In this document: positions 1 through 6,780 of the stretch, piece after piece
How positions within the stretch are numbered: position 1 is the first letter of the stretch
Layout of the letters: the number at the start of each line of letters is the position of its first letter
Origin: a virus
Length of the DNA: 47,238 nucleotides
Strand: one strand, 5' to 3'
IMG/VR virus record: IMGVR_UViG_3300009285_003700
Span: 1-47,238 of that record
Notes under the pieces: generated by a model
What the model was told of the DNA's origin: nothing
The model's input: only the letters and a program-made list of their open reading frames with translations
Database searches by the model: none
Translations under genes and position numbers: made by a program

Positions 1-185
1 AAGATTCCTTGATTATTTTTTTTTAATTTTAAGCATTTATCATTATATTTTATTTTATAATTATTATAATCTTGGGGCTCAACAACTATATGAAAATCTA
101 ATCTAGCTTTAATCAAAAGATCAGCAGTTAAACAAGTATTGCTCCTATTTTTAGAGATAATATAAATTGGATATAATATATCCAT
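1..185 (-). CDS. TAGT-like glycosyltransferase, N-terminal part (cut by window edge)
   Basis: The frame starts with ATG at 185-183, overlapping the stop of the ParB-like gene (TAATG), and stays open to base 1, giving 61 residues. It begins MDILYPIYIISKNRS and contains HIVVEPQDY. This matches the N-terminus of the decayed copy at 45847-46689 (YPIYIISKGR, RIVVEPQEY). That pattern is what I recognise as the TET-associated glycosyltransferase (TAGT) family, GT-A-like enzymes of phages linked to glycosylation of modified DNA bases. The stretch is very AT-rich, like 46679-47238 at the other end, which holds the missing C-terminal part. No TET dioxygenase or cytosine methylase is visible here, so the substrate is unknown. 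Confidence 0.72.
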   Translation of the reverse strand, partial: MDILYPIYIISKNRSNTCLTADLLIKARLDFHIVVEPQDYNNYKIKYNDKCLKLKKNNQGI

Positions 186-778
186 TATTCTGATACATAA
201 GCCAAATCACGCCCCATTTGGTCTTGGTCTTTTTTAGGGTGCCAGAGATATTTTGTATTAGGCGTAATAGTTTGATTAATTATTTTTGCAAAATCACTCA
301 CATCTTCCGGTGTATCAAAACGAACTACTATTGTTTGATAAGCATTTAATGCTTCTTGATCGAAATCCGGCAATCCTTTAACTTCTTTTTCTGGTTCAAA
401 TGGATTTTTAAGTTCCTCTAAATTGAATCCAGTCAAATCCGCTAATTCTCCTATATCTTCTAAATCAGACATTACTAATTCAAAATCAAAACCAGTTATC
501 TGATTTAATTTATTATCCGCTAATCGTAATGCTTTAATTTGTTTATCCGTTAAGTGGTCCATATGCACTACTGGTACTTCCGCTTCACCAATTAATTTTG
601 CTGCTGCATACCTAGCATGGCCAATAATTATTTCATTATTTACATCTACGGCTATCGGTTGTGCCCAGCCAAATGTTTCAATACTTTTCTTTACTAATTC
701 GATTTGTTCTGGATTATGTACTTTAGGGTTATGTTCGCTTGGTTTAATTTCTTCTAGCAACATCATTTCTATTTGCAT
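185..778 (-). CDS. ParB-like nuclease-fold domain protein
   Basis: A 197-residue protein with an N-terminal ParB/sulfiredoxin-like domain at about residues 5-100. It shows IKPSEHNPKVHN near the start and the signature IIGHARYAAAKLIG (G-H-x-R) at about 50-65. An LRLADNKLNQ segment follows, typical of phage ParB-like proteins that accompany DNA-modifying enzymes. The C-terminal half is not recognised. A GGAG lies about 12 bases before the ATG. The gene overlaps the TAGT gene by one base, which fits a joint DNA-modification role (inference). There is no ParA partner, so plasmid-style partition is unlikely. Confidence 0.8.
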   Translation of the reverse strand: MQIEMMLLEEIKPSEHNPKVHNPEQIELVKKSIETFGWAQPIAVDVNNEIIIGHARYAAAKLIGEAEVPVVHMDHLTDKQIKALRLADNKLNQITGFDFELVMSDLEDIGELADLTGFNLEELKNPFEPEKEVKGLPDFDQEALNAYQTIVVRFDTPEDVSDFAKIINQTITPNTKYLWHPKKDQDQMGRDLAYVSE

Positions 779-823
779 ATTTTATATTTACTCCTTTCTT
801 TTAATTACAATAATTTTTAATTT

Positions 824-1297
824 TTAACTTAATTTAGGAATATTGGCACGTTTTTGGTCAAGAGCATAAATACGTTGGCATAATTCGCATTTTTCTAAAT
901 AAATTTTATACCACTGGTTATTTCTTTCTATCTGTCTTACTCTGCTTTCCGGATCGGTATATGGTCGATAATGTTCCGGGCAATCACAATCACCTGCAAT
1001 CATCCTACTGAACCATCGGCCGTGCGGACATTTGATCATGCCCTGCTTGCGGTGCAATTCGAGATCCGCCTCAATTAGCGCTCCCAAAGACTGCTCGATC
1101 TCCAGCAGCCGCCGCACATCCGCCATCGCCACGCGATTAATGCTACCGCCCAATTTAATCCATTGCGGCTGCTCATTTTTCGGTAAATCCATCAGCCGCC
1201 CGATGTTTTCCGCCTGGCTAGACGTAAGCGCAATCATCTGATAATCCCAAGTGATTAGCATAACTTTGCGCTCATAAAGTTGGATAACTTTAGTCAT
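824..1297 (-). CDS. Hypothetical protein with Cys/His cluster
   Basis: A 157-residue protein of unknown function. The N-terminal half is mixed alpha/beta. The C-terminal half carries CPHGRW, CDCPEH and CELC, which together could bind one or two zinc ions. Its start overlaps the stop of the DnaD-like initiator gene by four bases (ATGA), so the two are translationally coupled and the protein probably works in replication or its control (inference). GC content is clearly higher in the middle of the gene than in the flanking ParB-like and TAGT genes. I do not recognise a family. Confidence 0.65.
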   Translation of the reverse strand: MTKVIQLYERKVMLITWDYQMIALTSSQAENIGRLMDLPKNEQPQWIKLGGSINRVAMADVRRLLEIEQSLGALIEADLELHRKQGMIKCPHGRWFSRMIAGDCDCPEHYRPYTDPESRVRQIERNNQWYKIYLEKCELCQRIYALDQKRANIPKLS

Positions 1298-2085
1298 ATC
1301 GTGGCTGTCCCCCCTTTCTTCTGGATCCGGCCGTTATTTAAATTCAGCAGTTCGCCGATGTAATCAACCCGCTCGCCGCGTGGATTTTTCTGGCGCAGTA
1401 AAATTACGGGTGTCATCTTATCTCGCCAAAAATCATCTTTACTCACGTTCGCCATTGCCTGCAGCAAGTCCTGCTTACTGTATTGCTCCAGCCAGTACGC
1501 CAGGTTGGTTTCCAAAGGCCGGCTAGCTTTATATTTCGTATGATACATCTTATTCCATACTTCCAAAAACGTGATAGCGAGGCTAGCAATCGTTTCACGC
1601 TCGTCATCCATCACCACACCTTCTTTGTAATTATCATCTTTAATATATTTATTATTATTTATTATATTACTATTACTATTACTATATATATGACCCCCCT
1701 GGGGGGGGTTACTAACCCCTTCCGAAGGGGTTAATTTATAAACTCCAAAAATATCTGATGGAGCTTTTTCAATCATGCGTCTTCTACCTTCTTTTTGGGC
1801 TTCACTCTTGCCAAAATTCTGGTATTTATCATAGTTGACAATCCGCACCCAACTATCCATAAACCTGAATTTACCAGCTTGCTCAAATTTAGTTTTAATC
1901 CGTTTAAGCTCGCCTGGTTGAAGTCGTGTGGCAGTCCTAATATAAATTTCCGGCAATTCATATACACCCGCCGTATTTACATGTTCATTACTAATAAAAT
2001 ATAAAAATAATAACTTTTCTTTTATGCCCAACTGGCAGATATAATCATCATGCCAAAATCTAGTATGTAAAATAACAGCGTTCAT
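1294..2085 (-). CDS. DnaD-like phage replication initiator
   Basis: A 263-residue protein. The N-terminal part (about 1-110) has the winged-helix pattern of phage replisome organisers: TRFWHDDYI, then KLLFLYFISNEHVNTAGVYE. A low-complexity Ser/Asn linker (about 125-150, SNSNSNIINNNK) follows. A C-terminal helical part (about 165-260) resembles DnaD-type domains. Such proteins bind the origin and load the host helicase. It is the first gene of the leftward early operon, reading from the divergent control region. The linker DNA holds AT-rich repeats and GC hairpins that could be the origin. The exact subfamily is uncertain. Confidence 0.72.
   Translation of the reverse strand: MNAVILHTRFWHDDYICQLGIKEKLLFLYFISNEHVNTAGVYELPEIYIRTATRLQPGELKRIKTKFEQAGKFRFMDSWVRIVNYDKYQNFGKSEAQKEGRRRMIEKAPSDIFGVYKLTPSEGVSNPPQGGHIYSNSNSNIINNNKYIKDDNYKEGVVMDDERETIASLAITFLEVWNKMYHTKYKASRPLETNLAYWLEQYSKQDLLQAMANVSKDDFWRDKMTPVILLRQKNPRGERVDYIGELLNLNNGRIQKKGGTATI
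1640..1735. repeat. AT-rich microsatellite and two GC hairpins inside the initiator gene
   Basis: Within the initiator linker, short TTA/TTAC-type repeats at about 1642-1690 are followed by CCCCCCTGGGGGGG (about 1694-1708). Next comes a perfect 8-bp hairpin, AACCCCTT (1714-1721) with AAGGGGTT (1725-1732) and loop CCG. Phages of the lambda O type place their origin inside the initiator gene at such a linker, so this is a candidate origin. No clear iteron series is visible, so the origin role is inference. Confidence 0.4.
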
Positions 2086-2105
2086 AATTTATTTTAATAA
2101 AATAC

Positions 2106-2167
2106 AAACATCCCGTGTCAAACGGAGGATAATGGTGAACCACCCTAACCGTTAACACGGGATGTTT
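2106..2167 (-). terminator. Leader hairpin of the leftward operon (attenuator-like)
   Basis: AAACATCCCGTGT (2106-2118) and ACACGGGATGTTT (2155-2167) form a perfect 13-bp inverted repeat. In the leftward transcript the first arm lies at the predicted 5' end. The second arm is followed by a T-rich run (GTATTTTATT) just before the initiator ATG. This could be a premature terminator or a stabilising 5' hairpin. Its loop contains one arm of a second, interleaved repeat. Confidence 0.55.
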
Positions 2168-2200
2168 ATATTGTACCAGATTTTTTAGGGTGGTCACCAT
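2132..2200. promoter_or_regulatory. Paired operator-like sites
   Basis: ATGGTGAACCACCCTAA (2132-2148) and TTAGGGTGGTCACCAT (2185-2200) are inverted copies that differ by one base of spacing. Each is itself nearly palindromic (GGTG..CACC). The right copy overlaps the -35 region of the leftward promoter and the left copy lies in the leader, as expected for operators of a repressor or autoregulator. The repressor is not identified. A partial copy, ATGGTGAAC, lies at 2404-2412. Confidence 0.45.
2170..2197 (-). promoter_or_regulatory. Leftward early promoter
   Basis: On the minus strand there is a -10 TACAAT (2175-2170) preceded by TGG (an extended -10). A -35-like GTGACC lies at 2197-2192, 16 bp upstream. 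Transcription would start near 2163 and read the initiator, zinc protein, ParB-like and TAGT genes. Confidence 0.5.
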
Positions 2201-2364
2201 ATTGATTTAATAATACCACACCACTAATAGCATGTAAATAATTATTAGTGGAAAAACAGTTGAAAATACGCCCTTTATACGCAAATATAAGTCATTTTGT
2301 GACATTTTATTTACCTAACAAGGCCATTAAATAGATTTATTAACACATATCCGTCAAAATAGTA

Positions 2365-2393
2365 TTTTACGACCTCTATAAAGGTGATATAAT
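2365..2393 (+). promoter_or_regulatory. Rightward early promoter
   Basis: TTTTAC (2365-2370), a 17-bp spacer and TATAAT (2388-2393), with an extended -10 TGA directly before it. The predicted start is near 2400. The same TGATATAAT core recurs at 5144-5152. Confidence 0.62.
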
Positions 2394-2400
2394 GAAACTA

Positions 2401-2460
2401 ATGAATGGTGAACTACAATTAAATTAATTACCACACCGAGGCCATTCATCGGTGTTTTTA
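2401..2460 (+). terminator. Attenuator-like leader before recT
   Basis: ACACCGA (2433-2439) and TCGGTGT (2449-2455) form a 7-bp hairpin followed by TTTT, a short intrinsic terminator. The loop sequence CCATTCAT (2442-2449) is the exact complement of ATGAATGG at 2401-2408, the first bases of the predicted transcript. Pairing of the transcript start with the loop would compete with the terminator. The arrangement suggests controlled read-through into the early operon (inference). Confidence 0.5.
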
Positions 2461-2476
2461 ATAATTAATAAATTAT

Positions 2477-3265
2477 ATGAAGGAATATACCAAAGAAGAG
2501 AAGATAGACAAACCAAAAACAGTTTCTACCGGTGACACAATGGAGGCAGCCAACCAGGCTCTACAAGCCGAGCTACAAAATCAAGCAACTAATATCGTTA
2601 AAGAAGTACAAGCTTTACTGGCTGGTAAAGCTAGTTTAGAGGGAAAAGTGGTGTTTTACTGGGTCGCCAAAAAATACTTCACGGACCGCAAAACGGGGCA
2701 GCCCTACAACCCCAAGGACTGGCTGCTAGACATCCTGGCCTACAGTTCGCTGATCAACCGCCTGGACCTCAATCCCTTGACCGGTGATATAGCGGTAGTG
2801 CATTTCTGGAACGACATGACGAAGCGCTTCGAGCCGACTTACATCACTACTATCCAGGCTATGCGCAAGATAGCGCACCGCACCGGGAGGTTTGGCGGGG
2901 CGGACGCGCCGAAGATCGTGGAAGACAAAGACGGCAGTATCATCAAGGCGGAGGCCACCGTCTATATTGTCAACGAGAGGGATGGGCAGCGTATGCCGGT
3001 GGAGGGGGTGGCTTACTGGGCGGAGTTTGCCAAGAAAGGCAAGGGTGACAAATTCTGGGTAAAGATGCCCCGGCACATGTTAGGTAAATGCGCCCTGGCG
3101 CAAGCCTACCGTAATGCTTTTAGCGAGGAGTTTGCGTCAATCTACACGGCCGAAGAATTAAGGCAAGATGAAGCAGAAACAGTGATCTTGCCCTCCCTTG
3201 ACGATAAGAGCGAGGAAAAGAAAAAGAAGCTCATGGCCAAGGTAGAGAAGGCAGGTAAAAAATAA
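2477..3265 (+). CDS. recT: RecT/Bet-family single-strand annealing protein
   Basis: A 262-residue protein. The core at about 85-230 carries the Bet/RecT signature: LNPLTGDIAVVHFW, TIQAMRKIAHRTG, a GVAYW segment, and PRHMLGKCALAQAYRNAF ending in YTAEEL. It anneals complementary single strands during recombination and replication of phage DNA. The N-terminal 60 residues are charged and variable, and the C-terminus is Lys-rich. No Shine-Dalgarno sequence precedes the ATG because the leader terminator occupies that region. The PD-(D/E)XK nuclease three genes downstream is the expected partner exonuclease. Confidence 0.9.
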   Translation: MKEYTKEEKIDKPKTVSTGDTMEAANQALQAELQNQATNIVKEVQALLAGKASLEGKVVFYWVAKKYFTDRKTGQPYNPKDWLLDILAYSSLINRLDLNPLTGDIAVVHFWNDMTKRFEPTYITTIQAMRKIAHRTGRFGGADAPKIVEDKDGSIIKAEATVYIVNERDGQRMPVEGVAYWAEFAKKGKGDKFWVKMPRHMLGKCALAQAYRNAFSEEFASIYTAEELRQDEAETVILPSLDDKSEEKKKKLMAKVEKAGKK

Positions 3266-3275
3266 AATGACTAAT

Positions 3276-3310
3276 TTATCCACAGTAAAGGTAAATTATT
3301 ATGCTATACT
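3276..3310 (+). promoter_or_regulatory. DnaA-box-like site and extended -10 promoter
   Basis: TTATCCACA (3276-3284) equals the consensus DnaA box. Downstream is TGCTATACT (3302-3310), an extended -10 with no good -35. The -10 ends six bases before the ATG at 3317, so transcription would begin at or next to the start codon and give a leaderless message. A lone DnaA box does not show an origin. Confidence 0.45.
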
Positions 3311-3316
3311 ATAAAT

Positions 3317-3511
3317 ATGTTTGATCAAAAAATAATAAGAGAAGATAAAAATTATGGCATCGCTAAATTATGCGAGGCGGTAGCAGAATTAGCCACTAAA
3401 ATAACACGCCTTAATAAATATAATGACGCAGACGAAATAGAAGCAGCAAAAATACAATTAACAAACTTAACCAGACTTATAAAAGAATTGTGGTATGAAG
3501 AAAAAAAGTAA
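3317..3511 (+). CDS. Small hypothetical protein
   Basis: A 64-residue, mostly helical, charged protein (MFDQKIIREDKNYG...). It has no recognised domain. It starts directly after a TATACT promoter, with no room for a ribosome binding site, and its 3' end overlaps the start of the next gene by 17 bases. Its position between recT and the recombination nuclease suggests an accessory recombination or replication role (inference only). Confidence 0.55.
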   Translation: MFDQKIIREDKNYGIAKLCEAVAELATKITRLNKYNDADEIEAAKIQLTNLTRLIKELWYEEKK

Positions 3512-3941
3512 ACAAATCACGATTGACTTGGAAGAGATAGGCCAAGTTGTTAAACAGGCCGACGAGATATTATTATCACCGGCTGGTGAGCGTAATCTGC
3601 TCAAAATTCTGGACGCAGAGGAAGCGTTAAAGGAGTTTCGCCATCAAGCAGAAGTTTTGCTGGAACAGAAAGCTAAAAAAATAGACCGTAATTTTAACAT
3701 CATCCGAGGGGATGAAGTGAAGGTGCAATACCGCTCTTATGGTACACGGTACAAAGTGGACGAGTCTAACCTGGATAAATTACCCAGGCAGCTCTATAAA
3801 AAACTGGTCAGATATAATCCGGTGACGAAAGAGATTGACCGATTCTACGACGAGAACGGAAATCTACCACTAGGGATTATTGAACACGAACGGGAAAAGA
3901 AAATTTATATTAACCGAGTGAAAGGAAGCAAAGATGAGTGA
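3495..3941 (+). CDS. Hypothetical protein in the recombination cluster
   Basis: A 148-residue protein. The N-terminal half (about 10-75) is predicted helical and possibly coiled coil (EALKEFRHQAEVLLEQKAKK). The C-terminal half is a beta-rich basic region (VKVQYRSYGTRYKVDE). It overlaps the nuclease gene by eight bases and sits between recT and that nuclease, where many phages carry an accessory protein for the annealing/exonuclease pair. No family is recognised with confidence. Confidence 0.6.
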   Translation: MKKKSKQITIDLEEIGQVVKQADEILLSPAGERNLLKILDAEEALKEFRHQAEVLLEQKAKKIDRNFNIIRGDEVKVQYRSYGTRYKVDESNLDKLPRQLYKKLVRYNPVTKEIDRFYDENGNLPLGIIEHEREKKIYINRVKGSKDE

Positions 3942-4554
3942 AATATTTAGAGCTACGCCTTCAATCATCTGCTCTTGGATGGGCGGATATAAAGACGACG
4001 TGGTACGAGGTTACTTCAAGCTGCTTGACCAGCCCACGCCAGCTATGCTTGAAGGCAAGAAATGGCACACCACCTTTGAGGAGTGGGTTAACCAGCACCA
4101 ACGCTGGCCATTGCAATTCGATCCAGACGGCACTATGCCAGCATTTATCAATCCCGTGACGGAAAAGAAGTGGGTCCATCGCCTACTGGACTGGTGTGAC
4201 TTAGTCGGGAAAATCGACTTGTATTGCGAGAATGGCGGCGGACTGGTGCTAGACTGGAAAACAGGCAAGACGCCCGCCTCGTCTCACCTCAATAGTGCAC
4301 AGACGGGAATATATGCCCTGCTACTTACCGCCAAAGGCATTCCGGTAAAGAAAGTAGGGATAGCTCACTATGATGCGAAAAAAAAGAGAGCCGACACGGC
4401 CTATCGGTGGGTCACTAAGGCATTGATCAGCGAGGCGTTCGAGACGGTCGAGACGGTAGCGTCGGAAATTCATAGTTACTTTCAAGCAAATGGATTTTAT
4501 GAAGCCTATGGAGAGAGTCGACGTAAGTATTACGCCCAAAGGGAAGCATTATGA
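3934..4554 (+). CDS. PD-(D/E)XK (Cas4/RecB-like) exonuclease
   Basis: A 206-residue protein with the PDDEXK_1 pattern: TPSIICSW near the N-terminus, a His-containing helix WHTTFEEWV at about 45, then LVGKIDLY (first catalytic Asp), LVLDWKTGK (D-x-K) and QTGIYALLL (conserved Gln). This is the nuclease type that pairs with RecT/Bet proteins and resects double-stranded ends for annealing. It lacks the Cys cluster of true Cas4, so no iron-sulfur cluster is expected. It overlaps both neighbours by 4-8 bases, showing tight coupling. Confidence 0.85.
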   Translation: MSEIFRATPSIICSWMGGYKDDVVRGYFKLLDQPTPAMLEGKKWHTTFEEWVNQHQRWPLQFDPDGTMPAFINPVTEKKWVHRLLDWCDLVGKIDLYCENGGGLVLDWKTGKTPASSHLNSAQTGIYALLLTAKGIPVKKVGIAHYDAKKKRADTAYRWVTKALISEAFETVETVASEIHSYFQANGFYEAYGESRRKYYAQREAL

Positions 4555-5060
4555 GCCCGTCATTATACCACGCAAAATCAAAAACCTATAGGCGCAACGT
4601 AGAATACCGTGGTGACCGGGTCAGAAGAGGCATAGCAGAAAGCAGGGGCGAGATGGCATTATTGTTCAGTTGCTATGAGTCTATGTCCGGTAATGACTTA
4701 GACGCCATACCGGAGCCGGTGCAGAAGTGGTTTAAGAATGGTACCGCCAAGTTAGTCAAGTGCCAAAAGTGCCAGAGGATAATAGTGATGCAGAGAAAAA
4801 TATGGAGAAGATTCGGTATGCCTATGATAAAAATACACGGAGAATACTGGTGTAAAGGGTGCCATATAAATATACCAAAACATCAACGGATATGGGAGCG
4901 ATTGGCGGATAATAAAAAACGTCAAGTAATCTACCAGAAACTCTATAACGGAATGATTAAAGGGATAAATAAAGGTAATGCCTTTCAAGGCCAGACGCAC
5001 GTCAGGCAGATGACGCCGGATGAGCGGAAAATGTACGGATTACCAGAAAATAATGGTTAA
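4551..5060 (+). CDS. Zinc-finger hypothetical protein
   Basis: A 169-residue basic protein. Its central region carries CQKC (about residue 74) and CKGC (about 102), 25 residues apart, a plausible zinc ribbon. The rest is Arg/Lys-rich helix. It overlaps the nuclease stop by four bases (ATGA). DNA or RNA binding is likely from the composition, but no family is recognised. The operon seems to end here, since a new promoter and a structured RNA follow. Confidence 0.65.
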   Translation: MSPSLYHAKSKTYRRNVEYRGDRVRRGIAESRGEMALLFSCYESMSGNDLDAIPEPVQKWFKNGTAKLVKCQKCQRIIVMQRKIWRRFGMPMIKIHGEYWCKGCHINIPKHQRIWERLADNKKRQVIYQKLYNGMIKGINKGNAFQGQTHVRQMTPDERKMYGLPENNG

Positions 5061-5080
5061 ATACTACAATATATTATTAA

Positions 5081-5152
5081 TATTTGTCCAATCCATAATA
5101 ACCTTAATAAAGGTAAAATACACTGGACAAATAAATTTGGTTGTGATATAAT
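5081..5152 (+). promoter_or_regulatory. Strong promoter with overlapping inverted repeat
   Basis: TGGACA (5124-5129), a 17-bp spacer and TATAAT (5147-5152), preceded by TGA (extended -10). This is the best promoter match in the window. TATTTGTCCA (5081-5090) and TGGACAAATA (5124-5133) form a perfect 10-bp inverted repeat whose right arm contains the -35 box, so it may be an operator. The predicted start is near 5159. Confidence 0.65.
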
Positions 5153-5159
5153 AGAAATA

Positions 5160-5400
5160 ACGATAAATTATCTGTTCCTTACAAACCACATAGATACCCC
5201 CCTCCCTGCTGGGAACACGCTGCATCGTAGCGGTGTAGGCACTGTTTTAAACAGTGTTTGGGTAAGTGGATTTGGGGTAAAGGATGGGAGAATAGCCCGA
5301 AAGGGTTGCGTATCCCACCTAGTAACCCCGGCGACGGCCCGCCACTTACTCGTGACCGCCCAGCCGAGAGGGGAGTATTAAACAGCTAATTATTAACCAA
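5160..5400 (+). ncRNA. Structured RNA or long 5' leader, unknown class
   Basis: About 240 bases with no ORF lie right after a strong promoter. Helices seen by eye: GTTCC 5174-5178 with 5212-5216 (GGAAC); ACACGCT 5215-5221 with 5229-5236; CACTGT 5240-5245 with 5251-5256; GTAAGTGG 5262-5269 with CCACTTAC 5342-5349. This last helix encloses GGGGT/ACCCC (5274-5278/5325-5329), AGG.TGGGA/TCCCA.CCT (5281-5289/5313-5320) and a GAAA-capped hairpin (5294-5307). It may be a separate RNA or a regulatory leader of the membrane gene at 5419. It matches no riboswitch consensus I know. Confidence 0.55.
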
Positions 5401-5418
5401 CCAAAGGAGGTGACTTAT

Positions 5419-5652
5419 ATGAAATTAGGTATTTGGGGGGAACGGATAGTGTGGCTGATGGCGGCTGGATTGATAGTTTATGGAGCGGTCTTCGTCACCA
5501 ATTATGTACGCGATCATGAAGTTTATCGCGTGACTGCCACGAAATGTTCCACCGATCAAAGTATCCTGGGACAAGAGATTGATCAGCTTAAAGCTGAATT
5601 GCAAAAGAAGGAAATGGACATTGATAACTTAAAAACGTTACCAGCAAGGTAA
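5419..5652 (+). CDS. Small membrane-anchored coiled-coil protein
   Basis: A 77-residue protein starting MKLGIWGERIVWL. The ATG at 5419 is chosen because a near-perfect Shine-Dalgarno AAAGGAGG ends eight bases upstream. One transmembrane segment (about 10-30, VWLMAAGLIVYGAVFV) is followed by a short loop with one Cys and a C-terminal coiled coil (IDQLKAELQKKEMDIDNL). The shape suits an inner-membrane spanin or other lysis accessory protein. The next gene, lysozyme-like, lies in the -1 frame and is open back to base 5628, overlapping this gene. Confidence 0.65.
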   Translation: MKLGIWGERIVWLMAAGLIVYGAVFVTNYVRDHEVYRVTATKCSTDQSILGQEIDQLKAELQKKEMDIDNLKTLPAR

Positions 5653-5699
5653 GTAGCCACCAAGCTGGTGAGTATCTTACTCGTGGCACCTGGTATGAT

Positions 5700-6032
5700 A
5701 TGGACGTGACGGATAATGAATACGAACTGTTGATGAGGGAGTCCGGGTTAAGAACCAAGGTCAAGAACCAAGGCAGTACTGCCAAGGGAATTTGGCAAGG
5801 TACATTGGGAACACGGATTGCTTATGCTAATATGCACGGCTTTGATCCAGAGACAACTAACGACAGAGAGCAGTTGATCATGTTCCGCTCTTACTACCAG
5901 ATAACTTACAGTACAGCCAAGCGGGCGCTAGACTTCCAGAAGGCTACCACGAGCATGCAGGTAGAATTAGCTCCTCCTGATTTGCGGGCTAAAGCGCAAG
6001 ACTGGATCAATAAAGGCTATAAGGGGTATTAG
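5700..6032 (+). CDS. Probable lysozyme-like (transglycosylase) domain protein
   Basis: A 110-residue protein with a lytic-transglycosylase-like N-terminus: YELLMRESGLRTKVKNQGST then AKGIWQGTLGTR. This matches the E-S-G ... S-A/T-x-G-x-x-Q pattern where Glu is the catalytic acid. It would cleave peptidoglycan glycan strands. The ATG at 5700 has no ribosome binding site, and the frame is open for 24 further codons upstream (to 5628) without a standard start codon, so its true N-terminus is unclear. The domain is short for the family. Family assignment is moderate. Confidence 0.5.
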   Translation: MDVTDNEYELLMRESGLRTKVKNQGSTAKGIWQGTLGTRIAYANMHGFDPETTNDREQLIMFRSYYQITYSTAKRALDFQKATTSMQVELAPPDLRAKAQDWINKGYKGY

Positions 6033-6046
6033 TTCATTAAACAGCA

Positions 6047-6119
6047 AGGGCCAGACGCGGAGATGGGGTTAAAAGCCTTTTCAACATCGGCTAGCCGCCA
6101 CATCTCCACCCCTGGCCCT
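6047..6119 (+). ncRNA. Long two-stem hairpin element
   Basis: AGGGCCAG (6047-6054) pairs with CTGGCCCT (6112-6119). After a symmetric 4x4 internal loop, GGAGATG (6059-6065) pairs with CATCTCC (6101-6107). The inner 35 bases contain the palindrome CGGCTAGCCG. No T-run follows, so it is a poor intrinsic terminator. It lies in the 112-base gap between the lysozyme-like gene and the next gene. Confidence 0.5.
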
Positions 6120-6144
6120 CGCCAAAAACTTTCAATAATTTAAT

Positions 6145-6780
6145 ATGGCATACAATATACCAATTAAAATAAATAATAGCGACCACGATAAGTCATTAGC
6201 TATAACCAAGGCTGAGCTGATTAAAAATGTAACCACAAAAAAGGGATTGCATTACTGTCATGAGTGTAACGGGATCGTTAAACTGTACCCGAGAAAATTC
6301 AACGCTGGTATGGCGAAGACGCTAGTTAATATGCTTAAAGTTGAGACTTCTCGGCAGGACTTGCTTGACGACAAGGGATACATGGATGTGCAAGCCGTGT
6401 TTGCCAGGATTTTCAAAGTTAATGCCAACAGACTCGATTATTCGCGTCCTAAAGTTTGGGGTTTAATTGAGCGCCGAGAAAGATTATGGGAGGAGAAAAA
6501 AATGAAAAACCCCCCGAAAGTAGCCGGTATGTGGAGGTTGAATGAATACGGACGGGAAGTTGCCAAAAACCACATTCGCATCCAGAAGACAGCCGTCATT
6601 TTCAGCCCGGGCGATGTGTTAGTAGGATTTGAAGGTGAATACATCACGATAGCTAATGCCTTCAAGGATCCCTTTAATTATGAAGAGTTAATCAATAAAC
6701 CAGTAGAAGGCCAGAAAGGGGGTGATACTTATGATTGCGATAAAAAAAGCGATGAGTCCGACCGAGGAAAAGCAGAGTAA
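6145..6780 (+). CDS. Hypothetical early protein
   Basis: A 211-residue protein with no confident family. It has one HYCHEC motif at about residue 36-41. A helical region (about 50-110, FNAGMAKTLVNMLKV, then VFARIFKVNANRLDYSR) has the feel of a winged-helix DNA-binding fold in which W-G-L-I would be the recognition region. A beta-rich part follows (about 125-165) with a Lys/Asp-rich tail. No Shine-Dalgarno is visible. Its 3' end overlaps the next gene by 50 bases. Confidence 0.6.
   Translation: MAYNIPIKINNSDHDKSLAITKAELIKNVTTKKGLHYCHECNGIVKLYPRKFNAGMAKTLVNMLKVETSRQDLLDDKGYMDVQAVFARIFKVNANRLDYSRPKVWGLIERRERLWEEKKMKNPPKVAGMWRLNEYGREVAKNHIRIQKTAVIFSPGDVLVGFEGEYITIANAFKDPFNYEELINKPVEGQKGGDTYDCDKKSDESDRGKAE

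Noticed and set aside
185-778. Plasmid partition system
   Set aside because: The ParB-like domain stands alone without ParA or parS sites and lacks the usual helix-turn-helix region.
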